Shown: piece by piece, positions 42,960-51,555 of the stretch
How the letters are laid out: every line of letters begins with the position of its first letter
How positions within the stretch are numbered: the first letter of the stretch is position 1
DNA from: an uncultured Lachnospiraceae bacterium
GTDB taxonomy: Bacteria; Bacillota; Clostridia; Lachnospirales; Lachnospiraceae
Assembly (NCBI GenBank): GCA_947174505.1
Contig: CAMWJF010000008.1
Location: forward strand, 35,204 to 99,203
Reading direction: 5' to 3'
DNA length: 64,000 nucleotides
Position numbers and translations under genes: made by a program
The notes under the pieces: generated by a model
What the model saw: the letters and a program-made list of their open reading frames with translations, nothing else
Told to the model about the DNA's origin: nothing
Database searches by the model: none

Positions 42960-44570
42960 TTAGGGGGGGGGGTAGCTTTCTGACTCCGTATCAAGGCCCT
43001 GTCCTTTGCGGAATTCAGCCGGGCTCATCCCCGTGTATTTTCTGAATTTTTTGTGGAAGTAATCTACGTTCTTATACCCTGCCTGTTTTGCGATTTCGTA
43101 CACTTTCAGCCTGTTTTCCGCCAGCAGCTTTTTGGAGTGCTCGATGCGCCTGTGATCTACATAGGAGTTGAAACTTTCGCCAACGCTCTTTGTGAAAATT
43201 TTGCCAAGATAAGCGCTGTTGTATCCGAACAGAGGGGCGATGGCCTCCAGTTTGAGGTTTCTGTGGAAATTGTGGTCGATATAAAAGAGCACATCGGCTA
43301 AAATCGTATCCTTGGAGGAATTTCCCATAGCGTTCATGGCAGTTTCGAACTGCTCCGACAAAAAATGCAGGATCTCGTAGAGATAGCTGCGGCTGTGGAT
43401 ATACTCTATGGCTTCGGAATTGTTCCGGAAGGAAAATCCGGCGGAAGGGTAATTGCGCGTCAGATTTTCCTTAATCTGCAGATAGAGGTCGATCAGAAGC
43501 AGCCGGATCTCGTTGATCCCATTGGAGACTGACATAAGCCCCAGCTCAATTTCCTGCAGGGTGTCCACAGTCATCCGACGGTTGTAAGCGCCGATATAGT
43601 CCGTGAGCCGGCCGGCATAGTCGGCAACGGTATCTGCATTCCATATAAAAGGAGTGGGGATATTGGATTCCGGCGACGGGCTCCTGTTCGTGTGCGGCAG
43701 GGTGTCATATCCGGCGGTGTGCTGCCTTGGCAGGCAGAAAAAGCGGCGGGCCAACAGTGCCGACGCATCCGCATAGGACAGATGAAGGTCTTCTACTGCG
43801 TGGACAGGTCTGCCGTAGGCAAGAAACATGGAATCCATGGGGCTGCCTTCCTGCGCGTCGCCCTGCTCAAGCCGCTCAAGAAACCCCTCAAGTTTGTTCA
43901 GGGCGTGGACGCCTTTCAGGAGAACCACATCCCGGCCGTCTATGTTCAGGTGGTCGAAGATGATATTATTCCGGTTTGTCACTTTGAGCATTTCCGCGAA
44001 GGTATAGGGTGCGGCGGAGGAAGGCGCATGAAAGTCTTCGCATACCACCACCTGATAGACATCCGCTGTCAGGCGGAAAATCCTGCGGTCGTCCTCTGAA
44101 AACGGCGCTTCCGGCGCGCTGTGCAGGAGTTCCTGCAGAACCACATTTTTTGCCTTGTTCTTGTACTGTGCGAAGTGGCTGGAACGCTGCTGTTCTTCCG
44201 AGAGTTCTTTCTGAATCTGCGAGACTGTCTGTATCAGCTCATCCTCGTCAATGGGCTTGGTGAGATAGAAGCGAACCCCGCTCCTTATGGCCTCCTGTGC
44301 GTATTTGAAATCGGAGTAACCGCTTAAGATGATACATTTGCCCTGAAAGCCGCCTTCTCTTGCCAGACGGATCACTTCTGTGCCGTGCATCCCCGGCATT
44401 TTCACATCCAGCAAAACAAGACCGGGTTTGAGCGCAAGAATCTGTGAGAGGGCGTCCTTGCCGTTGGACGCTTCCCCGCACAGGGAAAAGCCCAGTTCTT
44501 CCCAGTCTATGATGCATTTTAATCCGTTTCTGATTGACGCTTCGTCGTCGGCTATAAATAATGTTTCCAT
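42960..44570 (-). CDS. YesN-type response regulator with AraC output
   Basis: 536 residues. A CheY-like receiver (FIADDEASIRNGLK, VLLDVKMPGMHGTEVI, LSGYSDFKYAQEAI, LTKPID) is joined by a long middle region to two AraC helix-turn-helix motifs (LEAIAPLFGYNSAYLGKIFTK and VYEIAKQAGYKNVDYFHKKFRKY). It is the likely partner of the kinase at 37108. The last three codons are Pro, encoded by a run of nine C (G on the plus strand) just before the stop, so slippage there would alter only the end. It follows the fucosidase gene on the same strand. Confidence 0.9.
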   Translation of the reverse strand: METLFIADDEASIRNGLKCIIDWEELGFSLCGEASNGKDALSQILALKPGLVLLDVKMPGMHGTEVIRLAREGGFQGKCIILSGYSDFKYAQEAIRSGVRFYLTKPIDEDELIQTVSQIQKELSEEQQRSSHFAQYKNKAKNVVLQELLHSAPEAPFSEDDRRIFRLTADVYQVVVCEDFHAPSSAAPYTFAEMLKVTNRNNIIFDHLNIDGRDVVLLKGVHALNKLEGFLERLEQGDAQEGSPMDSMFLAYGRPVHAVEDLHLSYADASALLARRFFCLPRQHTAGYDTLPHTNRSPSPESNIPTPFIWNADTVADYAGRLTDYIGAYNRRMTVDTLQEIELGLMSVSNGINEIRLLLIDLYLQIKENLTRNYPSAGFSFRNNSEAIEYIHSRSYLYEILHFLSEQFETAMNAMGNSSKDTILADVLFYIDHNFHRNLKLEAIAPLFGYNSAYLGKIFTKSVGESFNSYVDHRRIEHSKKLLAENRLKVYEIAKQAGYKNVDYFHKKFRKYTGMSPAEFRKGQGLDTESESYPPP

Positions 44571-44614
44571 ACCAATAAGATACCATGAAAAGCGGCTTTT
44601 CGCAACAAAGCGGC

Positions 44615-46102
44615 TTACTCCACATATATTTTAAACACTACGGGGAAATCGCTGCGCACGGTTTGGGCCGTGATATGGAGTCCTGTCCCGTCGACGGACC
44701 AGATCGGTTTTTCCACAAAACCCAGCGTTTCCACATCCCGGATAATCCCGTGAAAATGCGGCTTGTCGGGATCGGCGGAGGCGGAGAGGGAGTGTATGGT
44801 GACAGCGCCTCCACCGGGAAAGCCCAGGCAGGCGGCATAGATACAGCCGTTTCCCGCCGTAAAGCGGAAGTCCTGCGCGGTGTAGTCGGGGGCAGAAGCG
44901 TCGGAGAACTGGCCTTCCGTCTCCACGGTGGGGCCTTCCGCCGCGTACCGCCACGGTCTTGCATGATAGACAGCCTCTCCGTTTACAGCCAGCCAATCGC
45001 CGATATCCCGCAGAATGTGCAGATCTTCTCCGGCAAAACTGCCGTCCGCTTTCGGCCCTACATTCAGAAGGAGATTGCCGTTCTTGCTTACCACGTCGAC
45101 GAGGTAGCAGATCAGTTCACGGCTGCTCTTGTAGTCGAGAGACGTGGTGTGACACCAGGAATTGCGGGCCACGGCGGTATCAGTCTGCCAGAGGTAGGGT
45201 TTTGCGTCCGCAAATTTGCCCCGCTCCACATCTACGATGCCGCTGCCGAAGGCCATGGCGTCATGCTTGTAGCAGATGGCGGCTTTCTGTCCCCGCTGTG
45301 CGCTGCGGTTATAGTAGTAGGCAGCGATTTTGCGCAGATATGGTTTGTATGCCTCATGCTGTATCCACCAGTCAAAATAGAGGAGATTCGGCTGATAGCG
45401 GTCGATGAGCTCACAGGTGCGCAGCAGCCAGTCCTCCAGAAATTCCTGATCCGGATAGGGCTTCGCAAACAGATCCTGATGGTCGGGCTGGGTGCGCTCC
45501 GAGGGCCAGTAGAAATCCCCGCAGGAAAGGGGTTCCCTGATATCGCTGTCAAACGCTTTACCGCAGCCCATAAACCAGTGGTGTTCCGCCCGGTGGGTGG
45601 AGGCGCCGAAGAGCAGTCCCTGTTTTTCAAAGGCCGTTTTCAGCTCTCCCAGAATGTCCCGTTTTGGCCCCATATTGGCGGCATTATAAACGGAAAGGCT
45701 GCTCTCATACATTTGGAAACCATCGTGGTGCTCCGCCACGGGAATCACATATTTTGCGCCTGCCTTTGCAAAGGCTTCCGCCCAGAAATCGGGATCGAAT
45801 TTTTCCGCCGTAAAGAGGGGAATGAAATCTTTGTAGCCAAAGTCCTTATGGGGACCGTATGTCTTGATGTGATGTTCATACTCAGGGGTTCCCTGTATGT
45901 ACATATTGCGGGAATACCACTCGTTTCGGTAAGCGGGCACACTGTACAGTCCCCAGTGTATGAAAATGCCGAATTTGGCGGGAGAAAACCACCGGGGCGG
46001 GTCAAAAGATGTGAGGGATGCCCAGTCGTCGCTGTAAGGACCGCGCGCGATTGCCTCTTCAATCTGTGACAGGTAATTTTTCTTTTCGGTTTGGGTAAAC
46101 AT
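44615..46102 (-). CDS. Alpha-L-fucosidase, GH29
   Basis: 495 residues. The GH29 barrel is recognised by WFSPAKFGIFIHWGLYSVPA, KYVIPVAEHHDGFQMY, ASTHRAEHHWFM and LLYFDWWIQ, whose Asp is the catalytic nucleophile. NGNLLLNVGPKADGSF closes the barrel and a beta-sandwich follows. No signal peptide, so it acts on imported fucosides. Start at MFTQTEKKNY, with GGGAGG before it; the longer frame to 46183 is unlikely. It reads into the response-regulator gene, forming a fucoside-use locus with the ABC importer. Confidence 0.93.
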   Translation of the reverse strand: MFTQTEKKNYLSQIEEAIARGPYSDDWASLTSFDPPRWFSPAKFGIFIHWGLYSVPAYRNEWYSRNMYIQGTPEYEHHIKTYGPHKDFGYKDFIPLFTAEKFDPDFWAEAFAKAGAKYVIPVAEHHDGFQMYESSLSVYNAANMGPKRDILGELKTAFEKQGLLFGASTHRAEHHWFMGCGKAFDSDIREPLSCGDFYWPSERTQPDHQDLFAKPYPDQEFLEDWLLRTCELIDRYQPNLLYFDWWIQHEAYKPYLRKIAAYYYNRSAQRGQKAAICYKHDAMAFGSGIVDVERGKFADAKPYLWQTDTAVARNSWCHTTSLDYKSSRELICYLVDVVSKNGNLLLNVGPKADGSFAGEDLHILRDIGDWLAVNGEAVYHARPWRYAAEGPTVETEGQFSDASAPDYTAQDFRFTAGNGCIYAACLGFPGGGAVTIHSLSASADPDKPHFHGIIRDVETLGFVEKPIWSVDGTGLHITAQTVRSDFPVVFKIYVE

Positions 46103-46502
46103 ATTTTTCCTCCCGGTATTTTTATATATAAACGCAGCTTTCCCACCGGCAAAACTGGGGGAAATGCTTGGACTTACACGCAAAATAATACAAAAATTAA
46201 TGCCCTGACATTAAAATAGCACCAAATCTCTGGTATACTGGGATTACCACATAAAATTCCCAAAAGAAGAGGTGTTAATCTTATGATAGACCATATGAGC
46301 CAAAATGAAAATACCCAAAATCAGGCCAAACGCAGCCGCAGCAAGACAGTGGAAAATAATCGGGTGACTTTTATGACGGAGAAATGATATAATTATGAAA
46401 GATATATGTACGAATGCTGATGCGGGTATGTAGCAGGGATATCGCCGCAGAGATTCTGGAAATGACATCTGGCTCTGAAACGGATATGCAGGAATGGTGA
46501 GT
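46103..46502. other. Intergenic region before recQ
   Basis: Divergent gap between the fucosidase and the recQ-like gene. It holds one short plus-strand frame (46283-46387, 34 residues, MIDHMSQNENTQNQAKRS, AGAGG upstream at a long distance) and another of 28 residues (46414-46500). Neither looks like a known protein. The region becomes AT-rich from about 46190, which marks the left edge of the acquired recQ segment. Confidence 0.4.
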
Positions 46503-48494
46503 ATGGACGCACGAGAAACCTTAAAATTATATTTTGGATATGATTCCTTTAAACTGGGACAGGAAGAGATTATAAGAGCCATTCTTTCCGGGGAGGATAT
46601 ACTTGCAATTATGCCAACGGGATCTGGCAAGTCCATTTGCTATCAGGTGCCGGCGATGCTGTTATCCGGTATCACGATTGTCATATCTCCGCTCATTTCC
46701 CTTATGCAGGATCAGGTAAAGGCATTAAATGATGCGGGAATCCATGCGGGTTATGTCAATTCATCTTTGGCGGAAGCACAGATATCAAAGGTTTTTGCAA
46801 GAGCTTTGGAGGGAGCATATAAAATCCTGTATGTAGCACCGGAACGCCTCGGGAGTTACGAGTTTATGAGTTTTGCCGACAGGGTCGATATTTCAATGGT
46901 GACAGTGGATGAAGCCCATTGCATCTCCCAGTGGGGGCAGGATTTTAGACCAAGCTACCTTAAAATCGTGGATTTTATAGACGGACTTCCCAAAAGACCG
47001 ATTGTTAGTGCATTTACCGCAACTGCAACAGAGGATGTGAAAACAGATATAGCATGTGTGCTTAAATTACAGAATCCAAAGATTGTCATGACAGGATTTG
47101 ATCGTGAGAATCTGTATTTTGATGTGGAGGAAGTCAAAAGAAAAGACGATTATGTGCTGGAGTATATCAGAAAGCATCCGGATGACAGCGGGATAATTTA
47201 TTGTGCCACCAGAAAAAATGTAGACTTTTTGTTTGAATTGTTATTCGGTGCAGGAGTTTCCGTGGCGAGATACCATGCCGGGATGGATAACGAAAACAGA
47301 AAGGTAAGCCAGAATGACTTTATCTACGACAGGACTTCGGTAATTGTTGCAACAAATGCGTTTGGGATGGGTATTGATAAATCCAACGTGAGGTATGTGA
47401 TCCATTACAACATGCCTCAGAGCATGGAAAACTATTATCAGGAGGCAGGGCGTGCCGGACGGGATGGCGGACCTTCTGCGTGTATACTGCTGTTCTCGGC
47501 ACAGGACATTATGATAAATAAGTTTTTGCTTGATCATAAGGATTTTACTGACATTCCTTATGAAGATATTGATCTGATCAGACAGCGCGATGCAAAAAGG
47601 CTTCAGGTAATGGAAGGCTATTGCCGGACCACGAGATGCCTTCGCAACTATATCCTTGAATACTTTGGAGAGAAGCGGGATGTGTCCTGTGACAGTTGTG
47701 GGAACTGTCATAGGGAGTTTACCGAGATAGACATGACAGAGGATGCAAAGCTTGTCATAAACTGTGTGTGGGAAACAAAAGGACGATATGGTCTGAACAT
47801 TGTCCTTGGTACGCTTCTTGGTGCAAACAGAGCAAGATTAAAGGAACTTGGAACAGTTGAGTACAGGACTTATGGCGCACTGAAGAATCGATCTGAATCG
47901 GAACTGAGACTACTTATCAGTCAGATGCTTCAGGAGGGGTATCTGTATCAGACTACAGATAAATACAGCGTGATCCGCATGGGTAACATCGAACCACTCA
48001 AAGATCCGAAGACTCATGTTCTGATCAGGGCATCTAAGGATAAAGAACCTGAACGCCAGACGAAGAGCCACAGCAGGAAAAGCACGGATTCTCTTACAAA
48101 GGCAGGATACGAATTATTTGAAACTCTTAGACAGCTTAGACTAACGATCGCCAGAGAGGAAGGCCTACCACCATATATCATCTTTAGTGATAAAACTTTG
48201 ATCGACATGAGCATCAAGGCTCCGACAGACGGGCAGTCTATCCTGAGTGTGTCCGGAGTGGGTGAGGCTAAATATGAGAAATATGGCGATAGATTCATCG
48301 AGGCAGTAACTGCTTTTATGGATGAACACCCTGATGCTGTTACAAGTATTAAAGACGAGGATAACACTGATACAGTACATGCAAAATCTCAAGTAAAGGG
48401 GAGGAAACATAAAGTTCCATTTTATCTCAGTCAGCAAGATGTAGATAAGTTTGAATACCATGATTTATGTCTTGTATCTGATAATAAAAGATGA
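46503..48494 (+). CDS. recQ: RecQ-family ATP-dependent helicase (main part, frameshifted end)
   Basis: 663 residues. Helicase motifs are intact: MPTGSGKSICYQVP (I), TVDEAHCISQWGQDFR (II), SAFTATAT (III), IVATNAFGMGIDKSNVRYVIHYNMP (V) and YYQEAGRAGRDG (VI). The Zn-binding Cys cluster (CRTTRCLRNYILEYFG, CDSCGNC) and an HRDC domain (LFETLRQLRLTIAREEGLPPYIIFSDKTL) follow. The frame ends early at 48494 in FEYHDLCLVSDNKR; the next gene continues the protein one frame away. AT-rich compared with the fucose locus. The start ATG 46503 has AGGA nine bases before; ATG 46494 sits too close to it. Confidence 0.88.
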   Translation: MDARETLKLYFGYDSFKLGQEEIIRAILSGEDILAIMPTGSGKSICYQVPAMLLSGITIVISPLISLMQDQVKALNDAGIHAGYVNSSLAEAQISKVFARALEGAYKILYVAPERLGSYEFMSFADRVDISMVTVDEAHCISQWGQDFRPSYLKIVDFIDGLPKRPIVSAFTATATEDVKTDIACVLKLQNPKIVMTGFDRENLYFDVEEVKRKDDYVLEYIRKHPDDSGIIYCATRKNVDFLFELLFGAGVSVARYHAGMDNENRKVSQNDFIYDRTSVIVATNAFGMGIDKSNVRYVIHYNMPQSMENYYQEAGRAGRDGGPSACILLFSAQDIMINKFLLDHKDFTDIPYEDIDLIRQRDAKRLQVMEGYCRTTRCLRNYILEYFGEKRDVSCDSCGNCHREFTEIDMTEDAKLVINCVWETKGRYGLNIVLGTLLGANRARLKELGTVEYRTYGALKNRSESELRLLISQMLQEGYLYQTTDKYSVIRMGNIEPLKDPKTHVLIRASKDKEPERQTKSHSRKSTDSLTKAGYELFETLRQLRLTIAREEGLPPYIIFSDKTLIDMSIKAPTDGQSILSVSGVGEAKYEKYGDRFIEAVTAFMDEHPDAVTSIKDEDNTDTVHAKSQVKGRKHKVPFYLSQQDVDKFEYHDLCLVSDNKR

Positions 48495-48912
48495 ACTGAA
48501 CCGGATAACGTCAGCGGAAAATGTGAAGCATATATTTGGAACAGATATCTTTAGGCTGCTTACAGAAAAAGGATATGTCGAAGAACGTCAGGTAGATGGT
48601 CGGTCTGTTCAAGTTCAAACCGAATTAGGATTATCTAAGGGAATTGAAGCTGTAGAAAAGATCAGTAAAATAGGAAACGCATACACAGTTCTGATGTATC
48701 CGCCGGAAGTCCAGAAGGAGATCGTGGAGCATTATGCCGGGAACAGGGTACAGATGGAAGCTGATGAGAGTGATGAAACAGATGTGATTTCAGAAGTATC
48801 TTTTGAACGGGTAGAGTATAATCGCAAGATGAACAGACCAGACGGAGCCGGAGCTTCCTGGACGGAGGAAGAAGACAAGCGGCTTGACGATGAATATGGC
48901 TGTGGTTTTTGA
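48460..48912 (+). CDS. C-terminal part of the RecQ-like protein (shifted frame)
   Basis: 150 residues from ATG 48460 (the frame is open from 48451). LIIKDELNRITSAENVKHIFGTDIF and AYTVLMYPPEVQKEIVEHY are typical of the C-terminal extension of this RecQ subgroup. It overlaps the helicase frame by 35-44 bases in the +1 frame. Deleting one A from GATAATAAAAGAT would give a continuous LVSDIKDELNRI. The last residues (WTEEEDKRLDDEYGCGF) begin a Myb/SANT-like helix that is cut off. Independent translation is possible but not supported by a ribosome site. Confidence 0.55.
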   Translation: MIYVLYLIIKDELNRITSAENVKHIFGTDIFRLLTEKGYVEERQVDGRSVQVQTELGLSKGIEAVEKISKIGNAYTVLMYPPEVQKEIVEHYAGNRVQMEADESDETDVISEVSFERVEYNRKMNRPDGAGASWTEEEDKRLDDEYGCGF

Positions 48913-48949
48913 CAAAAGGAGGGAACTGTGCTACACTTGCACCATAATT

Positions 48950-49126
48950 TGATACCGCATCAGATGCAGCCGCTTCGGCGGCACACGGAATAGGGTGGGA
49001 AGCCCTGCGAGTCGGTCACTGTGAAGCCTTGTTAAGGATAAGTCAGATACGTGGCAGTCTGATGGCATTCTGCCGAAACCGGAACTGCGTGATATTCGGC
49101 CTTGCCGCGTCTGCGGCAGGGTCTTT
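48950..49126 (+). promoter_or_regulatory. Cobalamin riboswitch with terminator
   Basis: The aptamer core is visible in order: GGAATAGGGTGGGAAGCCCTGCG, then GGTCACTGTGAAGCC, then AAGTCAGATACGTGGC (B12 box, 49040-49055). These are the conserved pieces of the adenosylcobalamin aptamer. CCTTGCCGC-GTCT-GCGGCAGGG followed by TCTTT (49100-49125) is a terminator-like expression platform. It stands ahead of an ABC importer and an adenosyltransferase, so B12 should shut off the operon. Confidence 0.85.
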
Positions 49127-49161
49127 GGCGTTCTGTGCTACGGCATGGGACGCTTTTCTGC

Positions 49162-49320
49162 GCGCATAAGCAGAGTCAGAAGGCTTACGAAGCAGACATC
49201 ATGCTTGCATGAATGGATGCTTCGGGAGGCTTATGACGAGCAACGCGAACGAGAAATGCGAAGCATTTCGAGTCTGCTTATGCATAAGCAGAGTCAGAAG
49301 GCTCGTGAAGCCTGTGCACG
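49162..49320. repeat. Dispersed repeat with inverted ends, copies 2
   Basis: GCGCATAAGCAGAGTC at the left, AGTCTGCTTATGCATAAGCAGAGTC at 49270-49294, and a further half copy to 49320. The internal GGCTTATGACGAGCA also occurs in copy 1 at 1910-2010. A GAGAAATGC-GAA-GCATTTC hairpin is inserted. It lies between the riboswitch and the first gene of the operon, adding about 160 bases of structured leader. Confidence 0.65.
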
Positions 49321-49367
49321 TCGGCGCCCTGGAAGTATGAAAATAGGAAGAATATGAGGAGAGGAAC

Positions 49368-50411
49368 ATGAGAAGAAACAAGGTAACACAAAGTATGGCG
49401 AAATCACGAATTGCAGCATTTTTGCTGGGAATGCTGCTTGTACTGACTGCATGCGGCAAAGAAGCGGTGACTGCACAGCCGGAGACTGCAGCGGAAACAC
49501 AGACTGCGCAGTCCACAGGAACAGAGCCTGAAGCTCCGGAATCGCAGTCCGCAGAGACAGCGTCACAGGAACTTCCCACAACCGATCCCAGCGGCGCGTC
49601 CATTGTCATCCCCGATCAGGTGGATTCGGTGGTGGCGCTTGCGCCCTCGATCTGTGAGACGCTGGTGGCGCTTGGCGTGGAGGAAAAGCTGACTGGTTAC
49701 GATCTGCAGAGCGTAGGGCTTGCCGGACTGCCTGAAAATGTCCCCACCTTTGATACGGTGAACCCGGACGTGGAGCAGCTGGCCGCGCTTGCACCCGACA
49801 TGCTGCTGGTGTCAAATCTTTCTCTTTACGATCAGGAGGCGCCCTATCAGCCGCTGATCGACGCAGGGGTGTGCGTGATCTGCGTGCCCACAAGCGACAG
49901 TGTGGAAGACGTGCGAAGCGACATCCGCTTTCTGGCGGCTGCCCTGCGGGTGCCGGAAGAAGGGGAACGTGTGGTGGCTGAGATGGATGCGGAACTTGTG
50001 AGGCTGTCTGATATCGTCTCCGATATTCCTGAGGAAGAGCGGAAGAGTGTTTATTTTGAAATTTCTCCGGCGCCTTACCTGTACAGCAGCGGAAGCGGCA
50101 CCTATCTGCATGAGCTGATCGAGCTTGCGGGAGGCAGGAATGTGCTGGCTGACCAGAGCGGCTGGCTTTCCGTGGAGGGAGAGACTGTGGTGGCGGCCAA
50201 CCCGGACGTGATTTTTACGAATGTGAATTACACGGATGCGCCGGTGGAGGAAATTCTGGGCAGAGAGGGCTGGGCCGGTGTGTCTGCCGTGCAGAATAAG
50301 GAAGTCTACTATATTGATAATATGGCGTCGTCCCTGCCGGACCAGAATATCGTAAAGGCGGTGGAGCAGATGGCACAGGCGCTCTACCCGGAGCGTTTCG
50401 CGGACAAATGA
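49368..50411 (+). CDS. btuF: Corrinoid ABC transporter substrate-binding lipoprotein
   Basis: 347 residues. Lipobox LTAC (Cys29), an Ala/Glu/Thr-rich linker, then a periplasmic-binding type III domain (VVALAPSICETLVALGVEEKLTGYD, ALAPDMLLVSNLSLYDQ, AANPDVIFTNVNYTD). These belong to the iron-siderophore/vitamin B12 family. The riboswitch upstream and the adenosyltransferase downstream point to cobalamin or a precursor rather than haem or siderophore. AGGAGAGGAAC precedes the ATG. Its stop overlaps the permease start as ATGA. Confidence 0.85.
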   Translation: MRRNKVTQSMAKSRIAAFLLGMLLVLTACGKEAVTAQPETAAETQTAQSTGTEPEAPESQSAETASQELPTTDPSGASIVIPDQVDSVVALAPSICETLVALGVEEKLTGYDLQSVGLAGLPENVPTFDTVNPDVEQLAALAPDMLLVSNLSLYDQEAPYQPLIDAGVCVICVPTSDSVEDVRSDIRFLAAALRVPEEGERVVAEMDAELVRLSDIVSDIPEEERKSVYFEISPAPYLYSSGSGTYLHELIELAGGRNVLADQSGWLSVEGETVVAANPDVIFTNVNYTDAPVEEILGREGWAGVSAVQNKEVYYIDNMASSLPDQNIVKAVEQMAQALYPERFADK

Positions 50412-51430
50412 GAACGGGTGTAAAAATAGGGTTGCTTTTCCTGACGGCTTTTGCGGCGCTGCTGCTAGGAACCGGTGTGGGCAGCGTGTATGTGCCACCC
50501 GGGGATATTCTGTCGATTGCGGCGGGGCGTATGTTTGATCTGCCGCTGCCGGACCACATTCCGGCCGGCTACAGCGCCATGGTGCTGGATATGCGCCTGC
50601 CGCGGGTGCTTCTGGCATTTTTGACAGGGGCCTCCCTTGCCGTGTGCGGCGCAGTGATGCAGTCGCTTTTGCAAAATCCGCTGGCGTCTCCTTTTGGGCT
50701 GGGGGTGTCTTCCGGCGCGGGACTGGGTGCGGCGCTCGTTATTGTGCTTGGCCTTGCTTCGGCAGGGCTTGGGACGTTTCTGCTGCCCGCCGTCAGTCTT
50801 GTGTCTGCGCTTTGCACCGTATTTCTGGTGCTGTTTCTTGCGGCGAAGCTGGACCGGAGAATGTCCAATGTGACAGTAATTCTGGTGGGGATGGTGGTTT
50901 CCCTGTTTTGCAATGCGGTCATGTCGCTGCTGGCAACAGGCTCTCCCGCACATGCGCAGCGCATTCAGCTCTGGCAGCTCGGCAGCTTTTCCATGCGGGA
51001 GTGGAGCGCGGTGTGGGCGCTTGGGCCGGCTGCCGTTCTGGTCTGCCTCTATTTTCTGCGCTATGCCGGAGAACTTGACGTGATGACATGCGGAGAGGAG
51101 CAGGCGGTGGCTATGGGCGTGGAGCTGCGCAGGGTCAGGGGAAGGCTGATGACGGCGGTGGCGGTGCTGACAGGCACGGCGGTAGCCTTTGTAGGGATCA
51201 TCGGCTTTGTGGATCTTATTGTGCCCCATGTCGCCAGACGTTTTTTCGGCGCGGCACACAGACGGACGCTTCCGGCCTGCGCCCTGCTGGGGGGCACCTT
51301 TCTGGTGCTCTGTGATCTGGCGGCAAGGACGCTTACGCCGCCCCATGAGATTCCGATCGGCTCTATCACGGCGCTGCTTGGCGCGCCCTTCTTTCTCTAT
51401 CTCTTTTTTGCGGGGCGCAGGGAGGGCTGA
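50408..51430 (+). CDS. btuC: Corrinoid ABC transporter permease (FecCD family)
   Basis: 340 residues with about ten membrane helices. Family patterns are MRLPRVLLAFLTGASLAVCGAVMQSLLQNPLASPFGLGVSSGAGLGA and VGFVGLIVPH-like FVGIIGFVDLIVPHVAR, plus the end HEIPIGSITALLGAPFFLYLF, all of the BtuC/FecCD permeases. It overlaps btuF by four bases. The start region MRTGVKIGLLFL gives the first helix. Confidence 0.9.
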   Translation: MRTGVKIGLLFLTAFAALLLGTGVGSVYVPPGDILSIAAGRMFDLPLPDHIPAGYSAMVLDMRLPRVLLAFLTGASLAVCGAVMQSLLQNPLASPFGLGVSSGAGLGAALVIVLGLASAGLGTFLLPAVSLVSALCTVFLVLFLAAKLDRRMSNVTVILVGMVVSLFCNAVMSLLATGSPAHAQRIQLWQLGSFSMREWSAVWALGPAAVLVCLYFLRYAGELDVMTCGEEQAVAMGVELRRVRGRLMTAVAVLTGTAVAFVGIIGFVDLIVPHVARRFFGAAHRRTLPACALLGGTFLVLCDLAARTLTPPHEIPIGSITALLGAPFFLYLFFAGRREG

Positions 51431-51555
51431 GAAATGCGGGAAGCGCTTCTTGGGACGTCACGCCGCAGAACGGGGCGCTTGCGTAAGAGAATGCGTAAAA
51501 TGGGGTGTTTTCTGCACCGTTTTGGATTCTGGGCAGCGGAATCGGGGAGTGTGGC

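Noticed and set aside
44585..46069. 494-codon plus-strand frame opposite the fucosidase
   Set aside because: It is the mirror of a GH29 gene with intact motifs, has no ribosome site and no family resemblance; the high GC of the region removes stops by chance.
46283..46500. Two short frames ahead of recQ
   Set aside because: 34 and 28 codons, poor ribosome-site spacing, no recognisable pattern; described as part of the gap only.
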